From Ferrimonas kyonanensis DSM 18153 (GTDB lineage Bacteria > Pseudomonadota > Gammaproteobacteria > Enterobacterales > Shewanellaceae), in contig NZ_KE384366.1 of the NCBI RefSeq assembly GCF_000425405.1, positions 111,437 to 175,436 on the forward strand: 64,000 nt of DNA. Direction: 5' to 3'. Both the position numbers and the translations under genes were made by a program. The notes beneath the pieces were generated by a model. It ran no database searches. It worked only from the letters and a program-made list of their open reading frames with translations, and was not told where the DNA came from. This document shows positions 18,312 to 27,290 of the stretch, one piece after another. The stretch's first letter is position 1. Each line of letters begins with the position of its first letter.

Positions 18312-19106
18312 TTATTCAAATCCGTGCTCAGGACCAGGGAAGCTGCCGTCGGCCACTTCCTGAACGAAGGCGGCGGCGGCGGCCTGGATGGTGCCGTGGT
18401 CATTGATGTAGTTTTTGGAGAACTTGGGAATGTAGCCACTGGTGATTCCCAGGACATCGTGCATCACCAGGATCTGGGCGTCGGTATCCGGGCCGGCTCC
18501 GATGCCGATCACCGGAATGCTCAGGTGTTCGGTAATGTGACGCGCCAGTTGGCTGGGGATGCACTCCAGAACCAGCAGACTGGCACCGGCTTGCTCCATT
18601 CTCTGGGCTTGTTCCAGCATCTGCTGCGCCGCCTTGTTGTCGCGGCCCTGAACCTTAAAGCCACCAAATTGGTGCACCGATTGTGGGGTGAGTCCCAGGT
18701 GGGCACACACCGGGATGCCGCGTTCGGTCAGGCCTTTTACCGTATCCAGCAGCCAGTCGCCGCCTTCCAGTTTCACCATCTGAGCACCGGCCTGCATCAG
18801 GGTGGCGGCACTGGCAAACGCCTGCTCTCGGGTGGCGTAACTCATGAACGGCATGTCGGCGATCACCAACGCCTTCTGGGCCCCGGCGCGAACGCAGCGG
18901 GTGTGGTAGGCGATCTGCTCGACGGTCACCGGCAGGGTGTCGCTGTTGCCCTGAAGTACCATGCCCAGGCTGTCACCGACCAGCATTACCGGTACGCCGG
19001 CGGCTTCGAAGGTGGACGCGAAACTGGCGTCGTAGGCGGTTAGGGAAGCGAATTTCTTACCCTCTTGCTTCCACTTTTTGAGGGTTGCGGTGGTGATTGC
19101 TTTCAT
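18312..19106 (-). CDS. panB: 3-methyl-2-oxobutanoate hydroxymethyltransferase
   Basis: A 264-residue enzyme that adds a hydroxymethyl group from methylenetetrahydrofolate to ketoisovalerate, the first committed step to pantoate. The family start ([17 protein letters not shown]), [10 protein letters not shown] metal site and the [19 protein letters not shown] block are intact. Length is standard. It heads the panBC unit; folK-pcnB lie upstream on the same strand after 78 bases. Confidence 0.97.
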   Translation of the reverse strand: MKAITTATLKKWKQEGKKFASLTAYDASFASTFEAAGVPVMLVGDSLGMVLQGNSDTLPVTVEQIAYHTRCVRAGAQKALVIADMPFMSYATREQAFASAATLMQAGAQMVKLEGGDWLLDTVKGLTERGIPVCAHLGLTPQSVHQFGGFKVQGRDNKAAQQMLEQAQRMEQAGASLLVLECIPSQLARHITEHLSIPVIGIGAGPDTDAQILVMHDVLGITSGYIPKFSKNYINDHGTIQAAAAAFVQEVADGSFPGPEHGFE

Positions 19107-19184
19107 GTGAACGGCTCAATTAAGACACGTAGTTGGATCGGAGTTTATATTCTAATGGCGGCCCAGTTGCAAATGGGTTGCACC

Positions 19185-19703
19185 TTAAGCCTGGCTTGTG
19201 CCACTGAAATCGGGTTTTGAGTCTGGCATCTGCGTCAGTGATTGCGGCGGGCAGGCGGCCAGCAGGCTGGTGAGCTGACGGCCGTCGGCAAACTGGTAGT
19301 GGGGGGCAATCTCAAACAGGGGCAGTAACACAAAGGCTCGTTCGGCCACGCCGTAATGGGGCACCGTCAGCCGGGGCAGATTCAGACAGTGGCGACCGTA
19401 GCTGATGATGTCGAGATCCAGGGTACGGGCGCCCCAGCGCAGGTGTCGCTCCCGGCCTTGAGCTCGCTCGATCTCCTGCAGGGCGTCCAGCAGCTCAAGG
19501 GCATCCAAGGCGGTGTCGATGGCGATCACCGCATTGGTGTAATCCGGCTGTTTCATGCCCGCCATCGGTGGGCTGGTGTACAGCGAGGAGCTGGCGATCA
19601 CCTGAGTGTGGTCCAGACCATCAATGGCACGGATGGCGGCGTGCAGGTGATCGACGCTTGGCCCCAGGTTGCTGCCCAGGGCGATGTGGCAACGGTTGGG
19701 CAT
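19185..19703 (-). CDS. folK: 2-amino-4-hydroxy-6-hydroxymethyldihydropteridine diphosphokinase
   Basis: A 172-residue folate enzyme that moves pyrophosphate from ATP to hydroxymethyldihydropterin. IALGSNLG at the N-terminus and RWGARTLDLDIISYG (substrate and Mg site) are the two signatures. It overlaps the pcnB stop by one base (TAATG), so it is translated in coupling with pcnB, the same arrangement as in E. coli. The C-terminal extension after about residue 155 is not conserved. Confidence 0.96.
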   Translation of the reverse strand: MPNRCHIALGSNLGPSVDHLHAAIRAIDGLDHTQVIASSSLYTSPPMAGMKQPDYTNAVIAIDTALDALELLDALQEIERAQGRERHLRWGARTLDLDIISYGRHCLNLPRLTVPHYGVAERAFVLLPLFEIAPHYQFADGRQLTSLLAACPPQSLTQMPDSKPDFSGTSQA

Positions 19704-21076
19704 TAGCTGTCGCTGGACTTGGCTGCTGCCGGTTTGCGTTTGCGGGGGCGACGGCGTCGACGTTGGCCTGAGCCTGAACCCAGGTTGCGCACCATCAGGC
19801 GGCGTCCCTGGTCATCGGCGTCGACAAACTGGGTCCACCAGCGTGCCAGTTCGGCCACTTCGCCCCCTTCCGCCTCGCCACGCAACACCAGGAAGTCGTA
19901 GGCAGCGCGGAAACGGGGGTGCTCGAAGATGCGGAACGCTCGAGCCCCGGCTCGCTTGTCCAGGCGAATCTGCAGTTGCCAGATCTCCTGAGCCGGAGTG
20001 GAGAAACGCCGAGGCATGGAGATGGTCTTGCTTTGCTGGCTAACCACCTCCGAGCAGGCGCCCATCATGGCGTCGTATTCGGAGACGCCACGGCTGGTGC
20101 GCTCCGCCATCAGTTTTTGCAGCGGGTACCACAGCATGGCGGCGTACAGGAACGCCGGGGTGACCGGTTTGTCGGCGTTCACCCGCTGGTCGGTGTTTTT
20201 GAGTACCGCTTCGATCAGGGTTTCAACCTGGTGGCCGCCTTCCTTGTTGAGCAGGCTGTCCTGCATGGGGAACATCGGCGCAAACAGGCCGTATTCCCGC
20301 ATCATGCGGAAGTTATCCAGCCCCTTGCCGGACATAAACAGCTTCAGAGTTTCTTCAAACAGTCGTGCCGCCGGAATGTCGCTCAGCAGTGGCGCCATCT
20401 TGTGGATTGGCTTGGCGACGCTGGGATCCAGATCGAAGTCGAGTTTGGTGGCAAATCGCACCGCCCGCAGCATTCGAACCGGGTCTTCGCTGTAGCGCTT
20501 GCTGGGATCGCCAATTAGGCGCAGACGCCGGGCTTCCAGGTCGTCCATGCCGCCGAAGTAGTCGCGGATGGAGAAGTCACTGATGTCGTAGTAGAGGCCG
20601 TTGACGGTGAAGTCGCGCCGTTCGGCGTCTTCATCGATGCTGCCGTAGACGTTGTCACGCAGCAGGCGGCCGCTGTCATCCTTCTTGGCGTGCTTGCTCT
20701 CTTCTTCGTGGTGGCCCCTCAGGGTGGCGACCTCGATGACGTCACGGCCAAACAGAATATGCGCCAGCCGGAAGCGGCGACCCACTAACCGACAGTTGCG
20801 GAACAGGCGACGAACCTGCTCCGGGGTGGCGTTGGTGGCCACGTCAAAGTCTTTGGGCTGATGGCGCAGCAGCAGATCCCGGACACCGCCGCCCACCAGG
20901 TAGGCCTCATAGCCGGCTTTATGCAGTCGGTATAACACTTTGAGCGCATTTTCACTGATGTCTGAGCGGGACACCCCGTGGGATTTGCGGGGGTAAACCT
21001 GGAGCTCGGGTTCTAACTGGACCGCTTGTTCCCGATTAACAAGTTTTTTCGCCAGTTTTGTCAGACGCTTAAGAAT
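19703..21076 (-). CDS. pcnB: Poly(A) polymerase I, AUU start
   Basis: A 457-residue nucleotidyltransferase that adds poly(A) tails to RNA and so promotes decay. LVGGGVRDLLL and KDFDVATNATPEQVRRLFRN form the catalytic site; a basic Arg/Lys-rich C-terminal tail (QRRRRRPRKRKP) should bind RNA. No ATG, GTG or TTG suits the N-terminus. The frame to 21163 adds residues unlike the family. An ATT at 21076 has GAGGTG four bases upstream and yields ILKRLTKLAKKLVNREQ, which lines up with E. coli PcnB, whose start is also AUU and is rate-limiting. I therefore chose ATT. Confidence 0.9.
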   Translation of the reverse strand: MLKRLTKLAKKLVNREQAVQLEPELQVYPRKSHGVSRSDISENALKVLYRLHKAGYEAYLVGGGVRDLLLRHQPKDFDVATNATPEQVRRLFRNCRLVGRRFRLAHILFGRDVIEVATLRGHHEEESKHAKKDDSGRLLRDNVYGSIDEDAERRDFTVNGLYYDISDFSIRDYFGGMDDLEARRLRLIGDPSKRYSEDPVRMLRAVRFATKLDFDLDPSVAKPIHKMAPLLSDIPAARLFEETLKLFMSGKGLDNFRMMREYGLFAPMFPMQDSLLNKEGGHQVETLIEAVLKNTDQRVNADKPVTPAFLYAAMLWYPLQKLMAERTSRGVSEYDAMMGACSEVVSQQSKTISMPRRFSTPAQEIWQLQIRLDKRAGARAFRIFEHPRFRAAYDFLVLRGEAEGGEVAELARWWTQFVDADDQGRRLMVRNLGSGSGQRRRRRPRKRKPAAAKSSDS

Positions 21077-21211
21077 GGTACACCTCGACTGGATTAAGGC
21101 TGTAAAAAAGAGAGTGTGTGCGGCGCGCAATAATACCGCATCACTGCTGAAATGATAAGCCATAAGGGGGCTTAGTCCAATTTAAGCCCGGTTGGTGAGC
21201 GTTAAGCCGGC

Positions 21212-22099
21212 CTATTTAGTGGTTTCGGGGCCAATTTCAATCTGACGTTGCCGCGGTAACGACGCCAGGGCGAAGGCATCGGTGGCCCATTGCAGTTGTT
21301 GGTCAACCGGGGCGCCGAACAGCATGGCGGGCACCGGCAGGCCCAAAAACGCCAGCGCCCGGCTCAGGGTGGTACCGGGTTGGCCGGGGTCTATGGCCGG
21401 GGCGTGGTTTTGCTTGGACAGCTTGTTGCCGTCGGACTGTACCGCCAGGGGCAGGTGCAGGTAGGCCGGGGCGCTCAGGCCCAAGGCCCGGAACAGACTA
21501 AGCTGGCGAACCGTGGTGTCGAGCAGATCGTTGCCGCGCACCACCTCGGTGATGCCTTGAAACGCGTCGTCCACCACCACCGCCAATTGATAGGCGTACA
21601 GACCGTCACGGCGGTGAATGATGAAGTCTTCAGCGGCGAAGGCCGGATCGGTGTCGATGCTGCCCAGCAGCCGATCGTCAAACTGATTGATTGGGTTCAG
21701 GTTTCTAAACCGGGTGGCGCAATCGAGGCCGTCGAGCTGGCGTTGCCGGCAGTGACCGTCGTAATGGCCGCCCAGGCTTCGTATCCGTTTGCGGGTGCAA
21801 TCACAGTAATACGCCAGCTGGTTGTGGCGAAGCCAGTCCAGGGTGTGGTCATAGGCATCGTGGCGGTGACTCTGGTACAGCACTGGGCCATCCCAGTGCA
21901 GGCCAAAGCCCTCGAGGGTGCGCAGGATGTCGTCGGCGGCGCCGGCCACTTCACGGGGGGGATCGATGTCTTCGACGCGCAGTAGCCATTGGCCCCGTTG
22001 ACTGCGGGCGCGCAGCCAACTGCCAAGGGCGGCCACCAGTGAGCCAAAATGCAATGGCCCGGAAGGGGAGGGGGCAAAACGCCCGATATAATCAGTCAT
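21212..22099 (-). CDS. gluQ: Glutamyl-Q tRNA(Asp) synthetase
   Basis: A 295-residue truncated glutamyl-tRNA synthetase paralogue that charges the queuosine base of tRNA-Asp with glutamate. It has the HIGH-like HFGSL, the zinc-binding [10 protein letters not shown] with a distal GHC, and the KMSKS-like NKLSKQN. The anticodon-binding domain of GltX is absent, as expected. It is located between pcnB and dksA, as in E. coli. Confidence 0.95.
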   Translation of the reverse strand: MTDYIGRFAPSPSGPLHFGSLVAALGSWLRARSQRGQWLLRVEDIDPPREVAGAADDILRTLEGFGLHWDGPVLYQSHRHDAYDHTLDWLRHNQLAYYCDCTRKRIRSLGGHYDGHCRQRQLDGLDCATRFRNLNPINQFDDRLLGSIDTDPAFAAEDFIIHRRDGLYAYQLAVVVDDAFQGITEVVRGNDLLDTTVRQLSLFRALGLSAPAYLHLPLAVQSDGNKLSKQNHAPAIDPGQPGTTLSRALAFLGLPVPAMLFGAPVDQQLQWATDAFALASLPRQRQIEIGPETTK

Positions 22100-22121
22100 G
22101 GTGTCGAGTGCACAAACAAAA

Positions 22122-22178
22122 ATACCAATGGGATTAATGAAGACGGCCCAATGCCAGCCACACTAATCCCATTGGTAT
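22122..22178. repeat. 57-bp element with perfect 15-bp inverted termini
   Basis: ATACCAATGGGATTA (22122-22136) and its exact reverse complement (22164-22178) enclose 27 bases, just before the dksA terminator in the gluQ-dksA gap. It does not have a T tract on either side and is not part of the terminator stem. I saw no second copy in this window. It could be an interspersed palindromic repeat of the REP or MITE class. Confidence 0.6.
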
Positions 22179-22185
22179 GGAATTG

Positions 22186-22209
22186 AAAACGGGAGCCGCA
22201 GCTCCCGTT
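22186..22209 (-). terminator. dksA terminator
   Basis: AACGGGAGC-CGCA-GCTCCCGTT stem (22188-22209) with TTTTC following on the minus strand, directly after dksA. Confidence 0.85.
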
Positions 22210-22219
22210 ATGGTCGAGG

Positions 22220-22666
22220 CTAGCCAGCCATCTGTTTCTCTTTGATTTCGGCCAGTGTCTTGCAGTCGATGCACAGGTCAGCCGTTGGCCGGGCTTCCAG
22301 GCGTCGAATGCCGATTTCAATGCCACAGGAGTCGCAGAAACCGAAGTCATCCTCTTCGATCTTTACCAGCGTCTTCTCGATCTTCTTGATCAGCTTACGC
22401 TCACGGTCCCGGGTGCGAAGTTCAAGGCTGAATTCCTCTTCCTGGGCAGCGCGGTCTACCGGATCAGGGAAGTTGGCAGCTTCGTCTTGCATATGGTTTA
22501 ACGTGCGGTCTACCTCTTCTCGCAGCATGGTGCGCCAACCTTCAAGAATCTTCTTGAAGTGCTCCTGCTGCTTGTCATTCATATACTCCTCACCGGCTTC
22601 TTCACGGTAAGGTTCTACGTTGGCATAGGCTAGTACACCGATCTTTTTCGCTTTGCCCTCCGGCAT
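22220..22666 (-). CDS. dksA: RNA polymerase-binding transcription factor DksA
   Basis: A 148-residue secondary-channel factor that works with ppGpp to control rRNA and amino acid promoters. The coiled-coil domain (about residues 35-105) is followed by the four-Cys zinc finger CDSC...CIDC and the C-terminal helix. The acidic tip of the coiled coil lies around the [10 protein letters not shown] segment. I chose ATG 22666 ([13 protein letters not shown]), which matches E. coli DksA; GGAG is 8 bases upstream. sfsA lies further upstream on the same strand. Confidence 0.96.
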   Translation of the reverse strand: MPEGKAKKIGVLAYANVEPYREEAGEEYMNDKQQEHFKKILEGWRTMLREEVDRTLNHMQDEAANFPDPVDRAAQEEEFSLELRTRDRERKLIKKIEKTLVKIEEDDFGFCDSCGIEIGIRRLEARPTADLCIDCKTLAEIKEKQMAG

Positions 22667-22826
22667 ACACGCGTCTCCTGTTATGTCCAAGCGCGAGGCG
22701 GTCCTCGAAAAGTGGCGGTATCTATAGCAGATAGCATTCGCTTACGCAATCGCCACCCGAAATTTCATTCTATAGCCGTTCCTCTCTACCCGTATATCAC
22801 CAATATGAGCTGCTGACAAGCAATAC

Positions 22827-23537
22827 TCAAACCGTGGCTTTCACGGGCACTGAGCCCATCACAGTTATTCCTTGTGGCGAGATCTCGGTCCCGACGGCGA
22901 GGATTTCCACGCCCTTATCCATGGCTTGCCGGCATAACGCCGCGTAGGCGGGATCGATGTGATCCGCCGGGGAGACTGAGTCAATACCGCTATGTTGCAC
23001 CATAAACAGCAGCACCGCTCTGTGACCTTGGTCTACCATCTGCATCAATTCCCGCAGGTGCTTTTGACCCCGAACGGTAACCGCGTCGGGAAAATACCCT
23101 TGCTGTTGCTGCAACAGGGTGCAGCTTTTTACTTCTACGTAGCACAGAGGCAGGTGGTTGCCACTGAGGAGCAAATCGATGCGACTGTTTTCTTCGCCAT
23201 AACGAACCTCCCGCTGAATGCGGTCGTAACCGCCAAGGGTTGCCAATAGCCCTTGTTCGATGGCCTCGGCGGCCAGGGTGTTGGCGGTGGCGGTATTGAT
23301 GCCGATAAAGTGGCCATCCTGGGTCTGGGTCAATTCCCAGCTGCAGGGGTATTTGCGTTTGGGGTTGTCAGAGGTGGAGTACCAGACGGTGTCGCCGGGT
23401 TCGGCGCAGCCGGTCATGGCGCCGGTGTTGGCGCAATGCAGGGTCATCACATCGCCGTTGTCGAGGCTGACGTCCGCCAGGAAGCGTTTGTAGCGCTTGA
23501 TCAGGGTGGCGGATTGCAGCGGCTGAGGGTATTTCAT
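22827..23537 (-). CDS. sfsA: SfsA family protein
   Basis: A 236-residue protein of the sugar fermentation stimulation family, conserved next to dksA in enterobacteria. It shows [14 protein letters not shown] near the start, ENSRIDLLL and [10 protein letters not shown] in the nuclease-like fold, where Asp, Glu and Lys match a PD-(D/E)XK arrangement. Its biochemical role is still poorly defined; E. coli work points to nucleic-acid binding. The ATG follows GGGACCCCAG. Confidence 0.92.
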   Translation of the reverse strand: MKYPQPLQSATLIKRYKRFLADVSLDNGDVMTLHCANTGAMTGCAEPGDTVWYSTSDNPKRKYPCSWELTQTQDGHFIGINTATANTLAAEAIEQGLLATLGGYDRIQREVRYGEENSRIDLLLSGNHLPLCYVEVKSCTLLQQQQGYFPDAVTVRGQKHLRELMQMVDQGHRAVLLFMVQHSGIDSVSPADHIDPAYAALCRQAMDKGVEILAVGTEISPQGITVMGSVPVKATV

Positions 23538-23562
23538 CTGGGGTCCCTATGTGGATTCACAA

Positions 23563-24207
23563 TCAATCGAACAGTTGGTCGAGGCGGTAGGTTTGCAGTG
23601 GATGGCCGGGTTGCTGGCTCACGGCGACCATTTTGGCGGCCACCTGGCTACCGCGAATGGGCCGATATCGCCTCAGACCCGGCAGCAGGCACAGGATCGG
23701 CATCACGGCGGCGCCCAGTCGCTCGGCGAGGCGGAAGTCGCTTCGCTCGCCCAGCAGCAGGCTGGGTTGAAACACGCTGATGCGGTTAAAGGGCAATGCC
23801 TGAACTCGTTGCTCCAGTTGCCCCTTCATTTTTAGGTAGGCGTTACCTGAATTGGGGTTGGCACCGCTGGAGGACACCAGCAGGTAGTGGCTGACGCCGT
23901 TGGCGGCGGCCAGTTGTGCCGCCTGGTACTGGTAGTCCAGATCGACTCTGCGCTGGGCATCAAGGCTGCCAGCCTGCTTGAGCGTGGTGCCAAGGCAGGA
24001 AAACAGCCATTGCCCCTCAAACCATGCTTGGTAGCGGTCCAGTTGCTCAAAGTCCACCACCTGGTTGACCACCTTGTCGCTGTCATGGGGTACCGGCCGC
24101 CGGGTCAGGGTGACGATGCGGTCGACGGCCGGAGTGGCCGCCAGTTGATTCACCACGGCGCGACCCACTACTCCGGTGGCGCCAATGACGATGGCAGTCT
24201 GGGTCAT
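23563..24207 (-). CDS. NAD(P)-binding protein, HTATIP2-like
   Basis: A 214-residue atypical short-chain reductase. It has the Rossmann loop VIGATGVVGRAVV at the N-terminus and the YLLVSSSGANP segment, with a conserved YLKMKG (Y-x3-K) that resembles the HTATIP2/YbjT group. No transmembrane helix. The ATG at 24207 has AAGGAGA six bases upstream. Its substrate is unknown. It is not at this place in E. coli, so it belongs to the block inserted between sfsA and thpR. Confidence 0.8.
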   Translation of the reverse strand: MTQTAIVIGATGVVGRAVVNQLAATPAVDRIVTLTRRPVPHDSDKVVNQVVDFEQLDRYQAWFEGQWLFSCLGTTLKQAGSLDAQRRVDLDYQYQAAQLAAANGVSHYLLVSSSGANPNSGNAYLKMKGQLEQRVQALPFNRISVFQPSLLLGERSDFRLAERLGAAVMPILCLLPGLRRYRPIRGSQVAAKMVAVSQQPGHPLQTYRLDQLFD

Positions 24208-24302
24208 GACAATCTCCTTATGTGACCGAGGCGGGCGATGGTGACGCCCGAGAAGCTGCAATGATACACTGCGTTGAATAACAAAATGAAAGGGAATACA
24301 GC

Positions 24303-25574
24303 ATGAGCAAGGTTATGAAAGTGGTTCTGACTCACGACAGCGCCGCGGCTCACTGGGGAGACGCCAGCGTTTCCTTTGACGGTGACACCGCCTCCATCCA
24401 CCTGAGCGACGGCGATCATGGCCGCCAGGTGCAGGCCGCGGCCCGTAAGTTGAGCTCACAGGGAATTCGATCGGTTCGTCTCTGTGGCGACCTTTGGACC
24501 GCTGCACTGCAGTGGCAATTTGGCGGTGGCTTCCAGACCGCCAAGCTGGATGCGGAGATTCAGTGGCTCAATGAAGATGCCCAGCTGGCTCGTCAGTGGC
24601 AGTCCGCTACCTGGCTGCGGGAGCTGGTCAACATGACACCGGAAGATCTGAGCCCGGAAGTGCTGGCGGATCGGGTGGCGGAGAAATTGACCGAACTGGC
24701 CCCGGACAAAGTCAGTTCTAAGCAATGGGTTGGCGAAGCCTTGCTGGCGGCAGGGTGGGTCGGCATCCACGGCGTAGGCCGGGGTTCAGAGCGACCACCG
24801 GTGATGCTGGAGCTCGATTACAACCCCAGCGGCGAGGCCGATGCGCCGGTTGAGGTGGCGTTGGTCGGCAAAGGCATCACCTTCGATTCCGGCGGCTACA
24901 GCATTAAGCCCAGCGCCTCCATGGTGGCGATGAAGTGCGACATGGGTGGGGCCGCCACCGTTGCCTCGGCCCTGCACCTGGCGATTGCCAACGGCCTGGA
25001 TAAGCGAGTGAAGCTGTTCCTGTGCTGCGCCGAGAACCTGATCTCCGGCCATGCCTACAAGCTGGGTGACATCCTCACCTACAAGAACGGCACCAGTGTG
25101 GAGATCGTCAACACCGACGCCGAAGGTCGCCTGGTACTGGCCGACGGCCTGCTGGCCGCCAACGAGGCCGGGGCCAAGCGGATCATCAATGCGGCGACTC
25201 TCACCGGTGCGGTGATGGTGGCACTGGGGGATGACTACAACGGCCTGTTCGGTCTGCATGACGGTGCCTGCAATGACGCCCTGGCGGCGGCGGCGCAAGT
25301 GGATGAAGGGTTGTGGCGCCTGCCGCTGGCCAAATTCCATCAGTCGAAGTGCCCGTCGGCGTTTGCTGATACCGCCAACAGCCGGGCTCAGAAAGGTGGT
25401 GGTACCGGTGGTGCGTCCAACGCAGCGGGCTTCTTAAGCCGGTTTGCCGGAGAGCCGGAAAATGGCTGGCTGCACTTCGATCTGGCGGCGTGTTACGCCG
25501 ACAGCAGCAACGGCATGTGGTCTGAAGGGGCGACCGCCGTTGGCATGCTGACCCTGGCGCAGTTGTTGAAATAA
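24303..25574 (+). CDS. pepB: Aminopeptidase B, M17 family
   Basis: A 423-residue cytosolic metallo-aminopeptidase that removes N-terminal residues from peptides and takes part in Cys-Gly and peptide turnover. The M17 active site is complete: KGITFDSGGYSIKPS (Lys and Asp metal ligands), KCDMGGAATV, and the signature NTDAEGRLVLADGL. Length and N-terminus fit PepB rather than PepA. GGGA lies about 7 bases before the ATG. The gene is divergent from the reductase and ends at a hairpin. Confidence 0.93.
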   Translation: MSKVMKVVLTHDSAAAHWGDASVSFDGDTASIHLSDGDHGRQVQAAARKLSSQGIRSVRLCGDLWTAALQWQFGGGFQTAKLDAEIQWLNEDAQLARQWQSATWLRELVNMTPEDLSPEVLADRVAEKLTELAPDKVSSKQWVGEALLAAGWVGIHGVGRGSERPPVMLELDYNPSGEADAPVEVALVGKGITFDSGGYSIKPSASMVAMKCDMGGAATVASALHLAIANGLDKRVKLFLCCAENLISGHAYKLGDILTYKNGTSVEIVNTDAEGRLVLADGLLAANEAGAKRIINAATLTGAVMVALGDDYNGLFGLHDGACNDALAAAAQVDEGLWRLPLAKFHQSKCPSAFADTANSRAQKGGGTGGASNAAGFLSRFAGEPENGWLHFDLAACYADSSNGMWSEGATAVGMLTLAQLLK

Positions 25575-25594
25575 GCCGCAGTGACAACAGCAAC

Positions 25595-25625
25595 AACGCC
25601 TCGCCCAGTGCGGGGCGTTTTTTTG
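25595..25625. terminator. Terminator after pepB
   Basis: AACGCC...GGCGTT with inner CGC/GCG pairs and a T7 run, between the convergent pepB and diguanylate cyclase genes. Confidence 0.8.
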
Positions 25626-25630
25626 CTAGC

Positions 25631-26506
25631 CTAACCGGTATGGGTGGCGTTGGCGGCCAGGCGCAGATCCGGACAGCACTCGACCCGGTTGCGGCCATTT
25701 TGCTTGGCCTGGTACAGGGCCATGTCGGCGGCGGCCAGCAGTTGACTGGCATCGGCATTACTGGCGTTGCAGCCGGCCACACCGATGCAGACCGAGAAGG
25801 TCAGTGGTGGTCGGGGCTGTTGATTGAGTTCCGGTAACGCGATGGACAGCTGTGCCACCTCTTTGTGCAGTCGCCGTGCAAGGGCATGGGCTTCGTTGCC
25901 GCAGGTGTTGGGTAACAGCACCACCACCTCTTCGCCGCCATAACGGGCCACCACGTCGGCATGACGGGTGTGGCGCATCAGTAACTGCCCCAACGCTTTG
26001 AGTACTTCGTCTCCCACCGGGTGGCCGTAGCGATCGTTGACCAGTTTGAAGTGATCGATGTCCAGCATCATCAGGGTCAGGGGGCGATTGCCGGTCCGGC
26101 AGATCAGCACCTCTTCTTGCAAGCGCCGGTCCAGATAACGGCGGTTGAAGATCTTCATCAAGGGATCGGTGATCGCCTCTTTCTGCAGATGGTAAACGGT
26201 TTGCACCACTTTGGTGGTGCGCAGAGACAGGGTGCACACCCACAGGACAAACAGGGCGCCGCCAAGAAAGATCGTCGGCACGATCATGCTGGAGCCGTCC
26301 ACATAGGTGTCCCAGTGCAGCAGGCTGTAGCCGGCGTATCCGCAGATAAACAGCAGGATCAGTACTCGCAACCCTTGCCAGTGGTACTGCAGAGCTCGGT
26401 TCGGCAAGCGCCTGAGCAGTGCGGTGACCTTAACTGTGGCCGCGGCAAGCAGGGCAATGCCTGCCACCACCATCAGGTTTCCGATCCAGAAAAAAAGTGC
26501 GTCCAT
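25631..26506 (-). CDS. Membrane diguanylate cyclase
   Basis: A 291-residue protein with three hydrophobic segments in the first 100 residues and a C-terminal GGDEF domain that should make cyclic di-GMP. The catalytic motif is YGGEEVV, where Val replaces the usual Phe; Glu-Glu retain activity in known enzymes. The inhibitory I-site RHAD sits five residues before it, so product inhibition is expected. LMMLDIDHFKLVNDRYGH, the substrate-binding stretch, is intact. No sensory domain other than the membrane part is visible. Confidence 0.9.
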   Translation of the reverse strand: MDALFFWIGNLMVVAGIALLAAATVKVTALLRRLPNRALQYHWQGLRVLILLFICGYAGYSLLHWDTYVDGSSMIVPTIFLGGALFVLWVCTLSLRTTKVVQTVYHLQKEAITDPLMKIFNRRYLDRRLQEEVLICRTGNRPLTLMMLDIDHFKLVNDRYGHPVGDEVLKALGQLLMRHTRHADVVARYGGEEVVVLLPNTCGNEAHALARRLHKEVAQLSIALPELNQQPRPPLTFSVCIGVAGCNASNADASQLLAAADMALYQAKQNGRNRVECCPDLRLAANATHTG

Positions 26507-26642
26507 CCCTTGGCCCCTTTATCAGCATTACTGCCGGTGATGGAACCATGATCTGGAATTTAACTCTCTGATTCTGTTAGGTGCTTCACAGGAGTTGCGA
26601 AAGGAGTTTTCTCGATGGCTAGAGTGTGACCCGGCGGAGTCC

Positions 26643-27155
26643 TCAGGCATTGCGCCAGCGCATCAGCGGGCTGTACACCAGTTTGCCCATGTCGCGGTAG
26701 GAGCGAACCAGTTGCACCTCATTCAACGGCAGGGACAGCGGCTCCGGTTGGGGCAGTTCAATGGCACCGTGCACATTGCGATACAGGGTCACGTGGGGGC
26801 GAAACGGTGCCCGGTGGGCGTGCAGCCCGTGCTGGGCGGCGTCCCGTCGTAGCCGTTGGGCCAGCCTGCTGAGGGCTATGGGGGTATCGCCGCAGCCCAG
26901 ACACACCACGCCGGCCCGCTCGAAATGCAGGTAGCGATCCAGGCTCAGGTGCAGTTCGGGCACCGGCAGATCCTGCCAGCGTTGCAGCAACTCCTGTTTC
27001 TGGGTCTGGGTCACCGGCCCCAGAAACGCCAGCGTCAGGTGAAACTGGGTCGAGGGCACCACTCGGCCGATGTTGCCGAGATGGGTTTGATGTTTGATCA
27101 GTGCCATCTGGTGACTGATGCCAACCGGAATGGCAAAAAACAGCCGTTCAGCCAT
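26643..27155 (-). CDS. thpR: RNA 2',3'-cyclic phosphodiesterase
   Basis: A 170-residue 2H phosphoesterase (LigT family) that opens 2',3'-cyclic phosphates of RNA ends and can ligate 2',5' bonds. The two HxTx motifs are HLTLAFLG and HVTLYRN. It is divergent from hrpB with about 135 bases between the starts, matching E. coli order (thpR next to hrpB). Confidence 0.93.
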   Translation of the reverse strand: MAERLFFAIPVGISHQMALIKHQTHLGNIGRVVPSTQFHLTLAFLGPVTQTQKQELLQRWQDLPVPELHLSLDRYLHFERAGVVCLGCGDTPIALSRLAQRLRRDAAQHGLHAHRAPFRPHVTLYRNVHGAIELPQPEPLSLPLNEVQLVRSYRDMGKLVYSPLMRWRNA

Positions 27156-27290
27156 GTCGCACTCGTAGAAAAGAATACCATTTTCAGTATATTCCCCTGC
27201 GAAGCCGATTGCGACCCGGTCGGACTATTGGCCTGCTGGCGGCACGGCGGTACACTGATCCCTTTGTCACCGTCAGGATGCCGTTGCCCC

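Noticed and set aside
26856-27290. 145-codon N-terminal extension of hrpB
   Set aside because: It is antisense to thpR, has no family similarity, and HrpB starts cleanly at the TTG.
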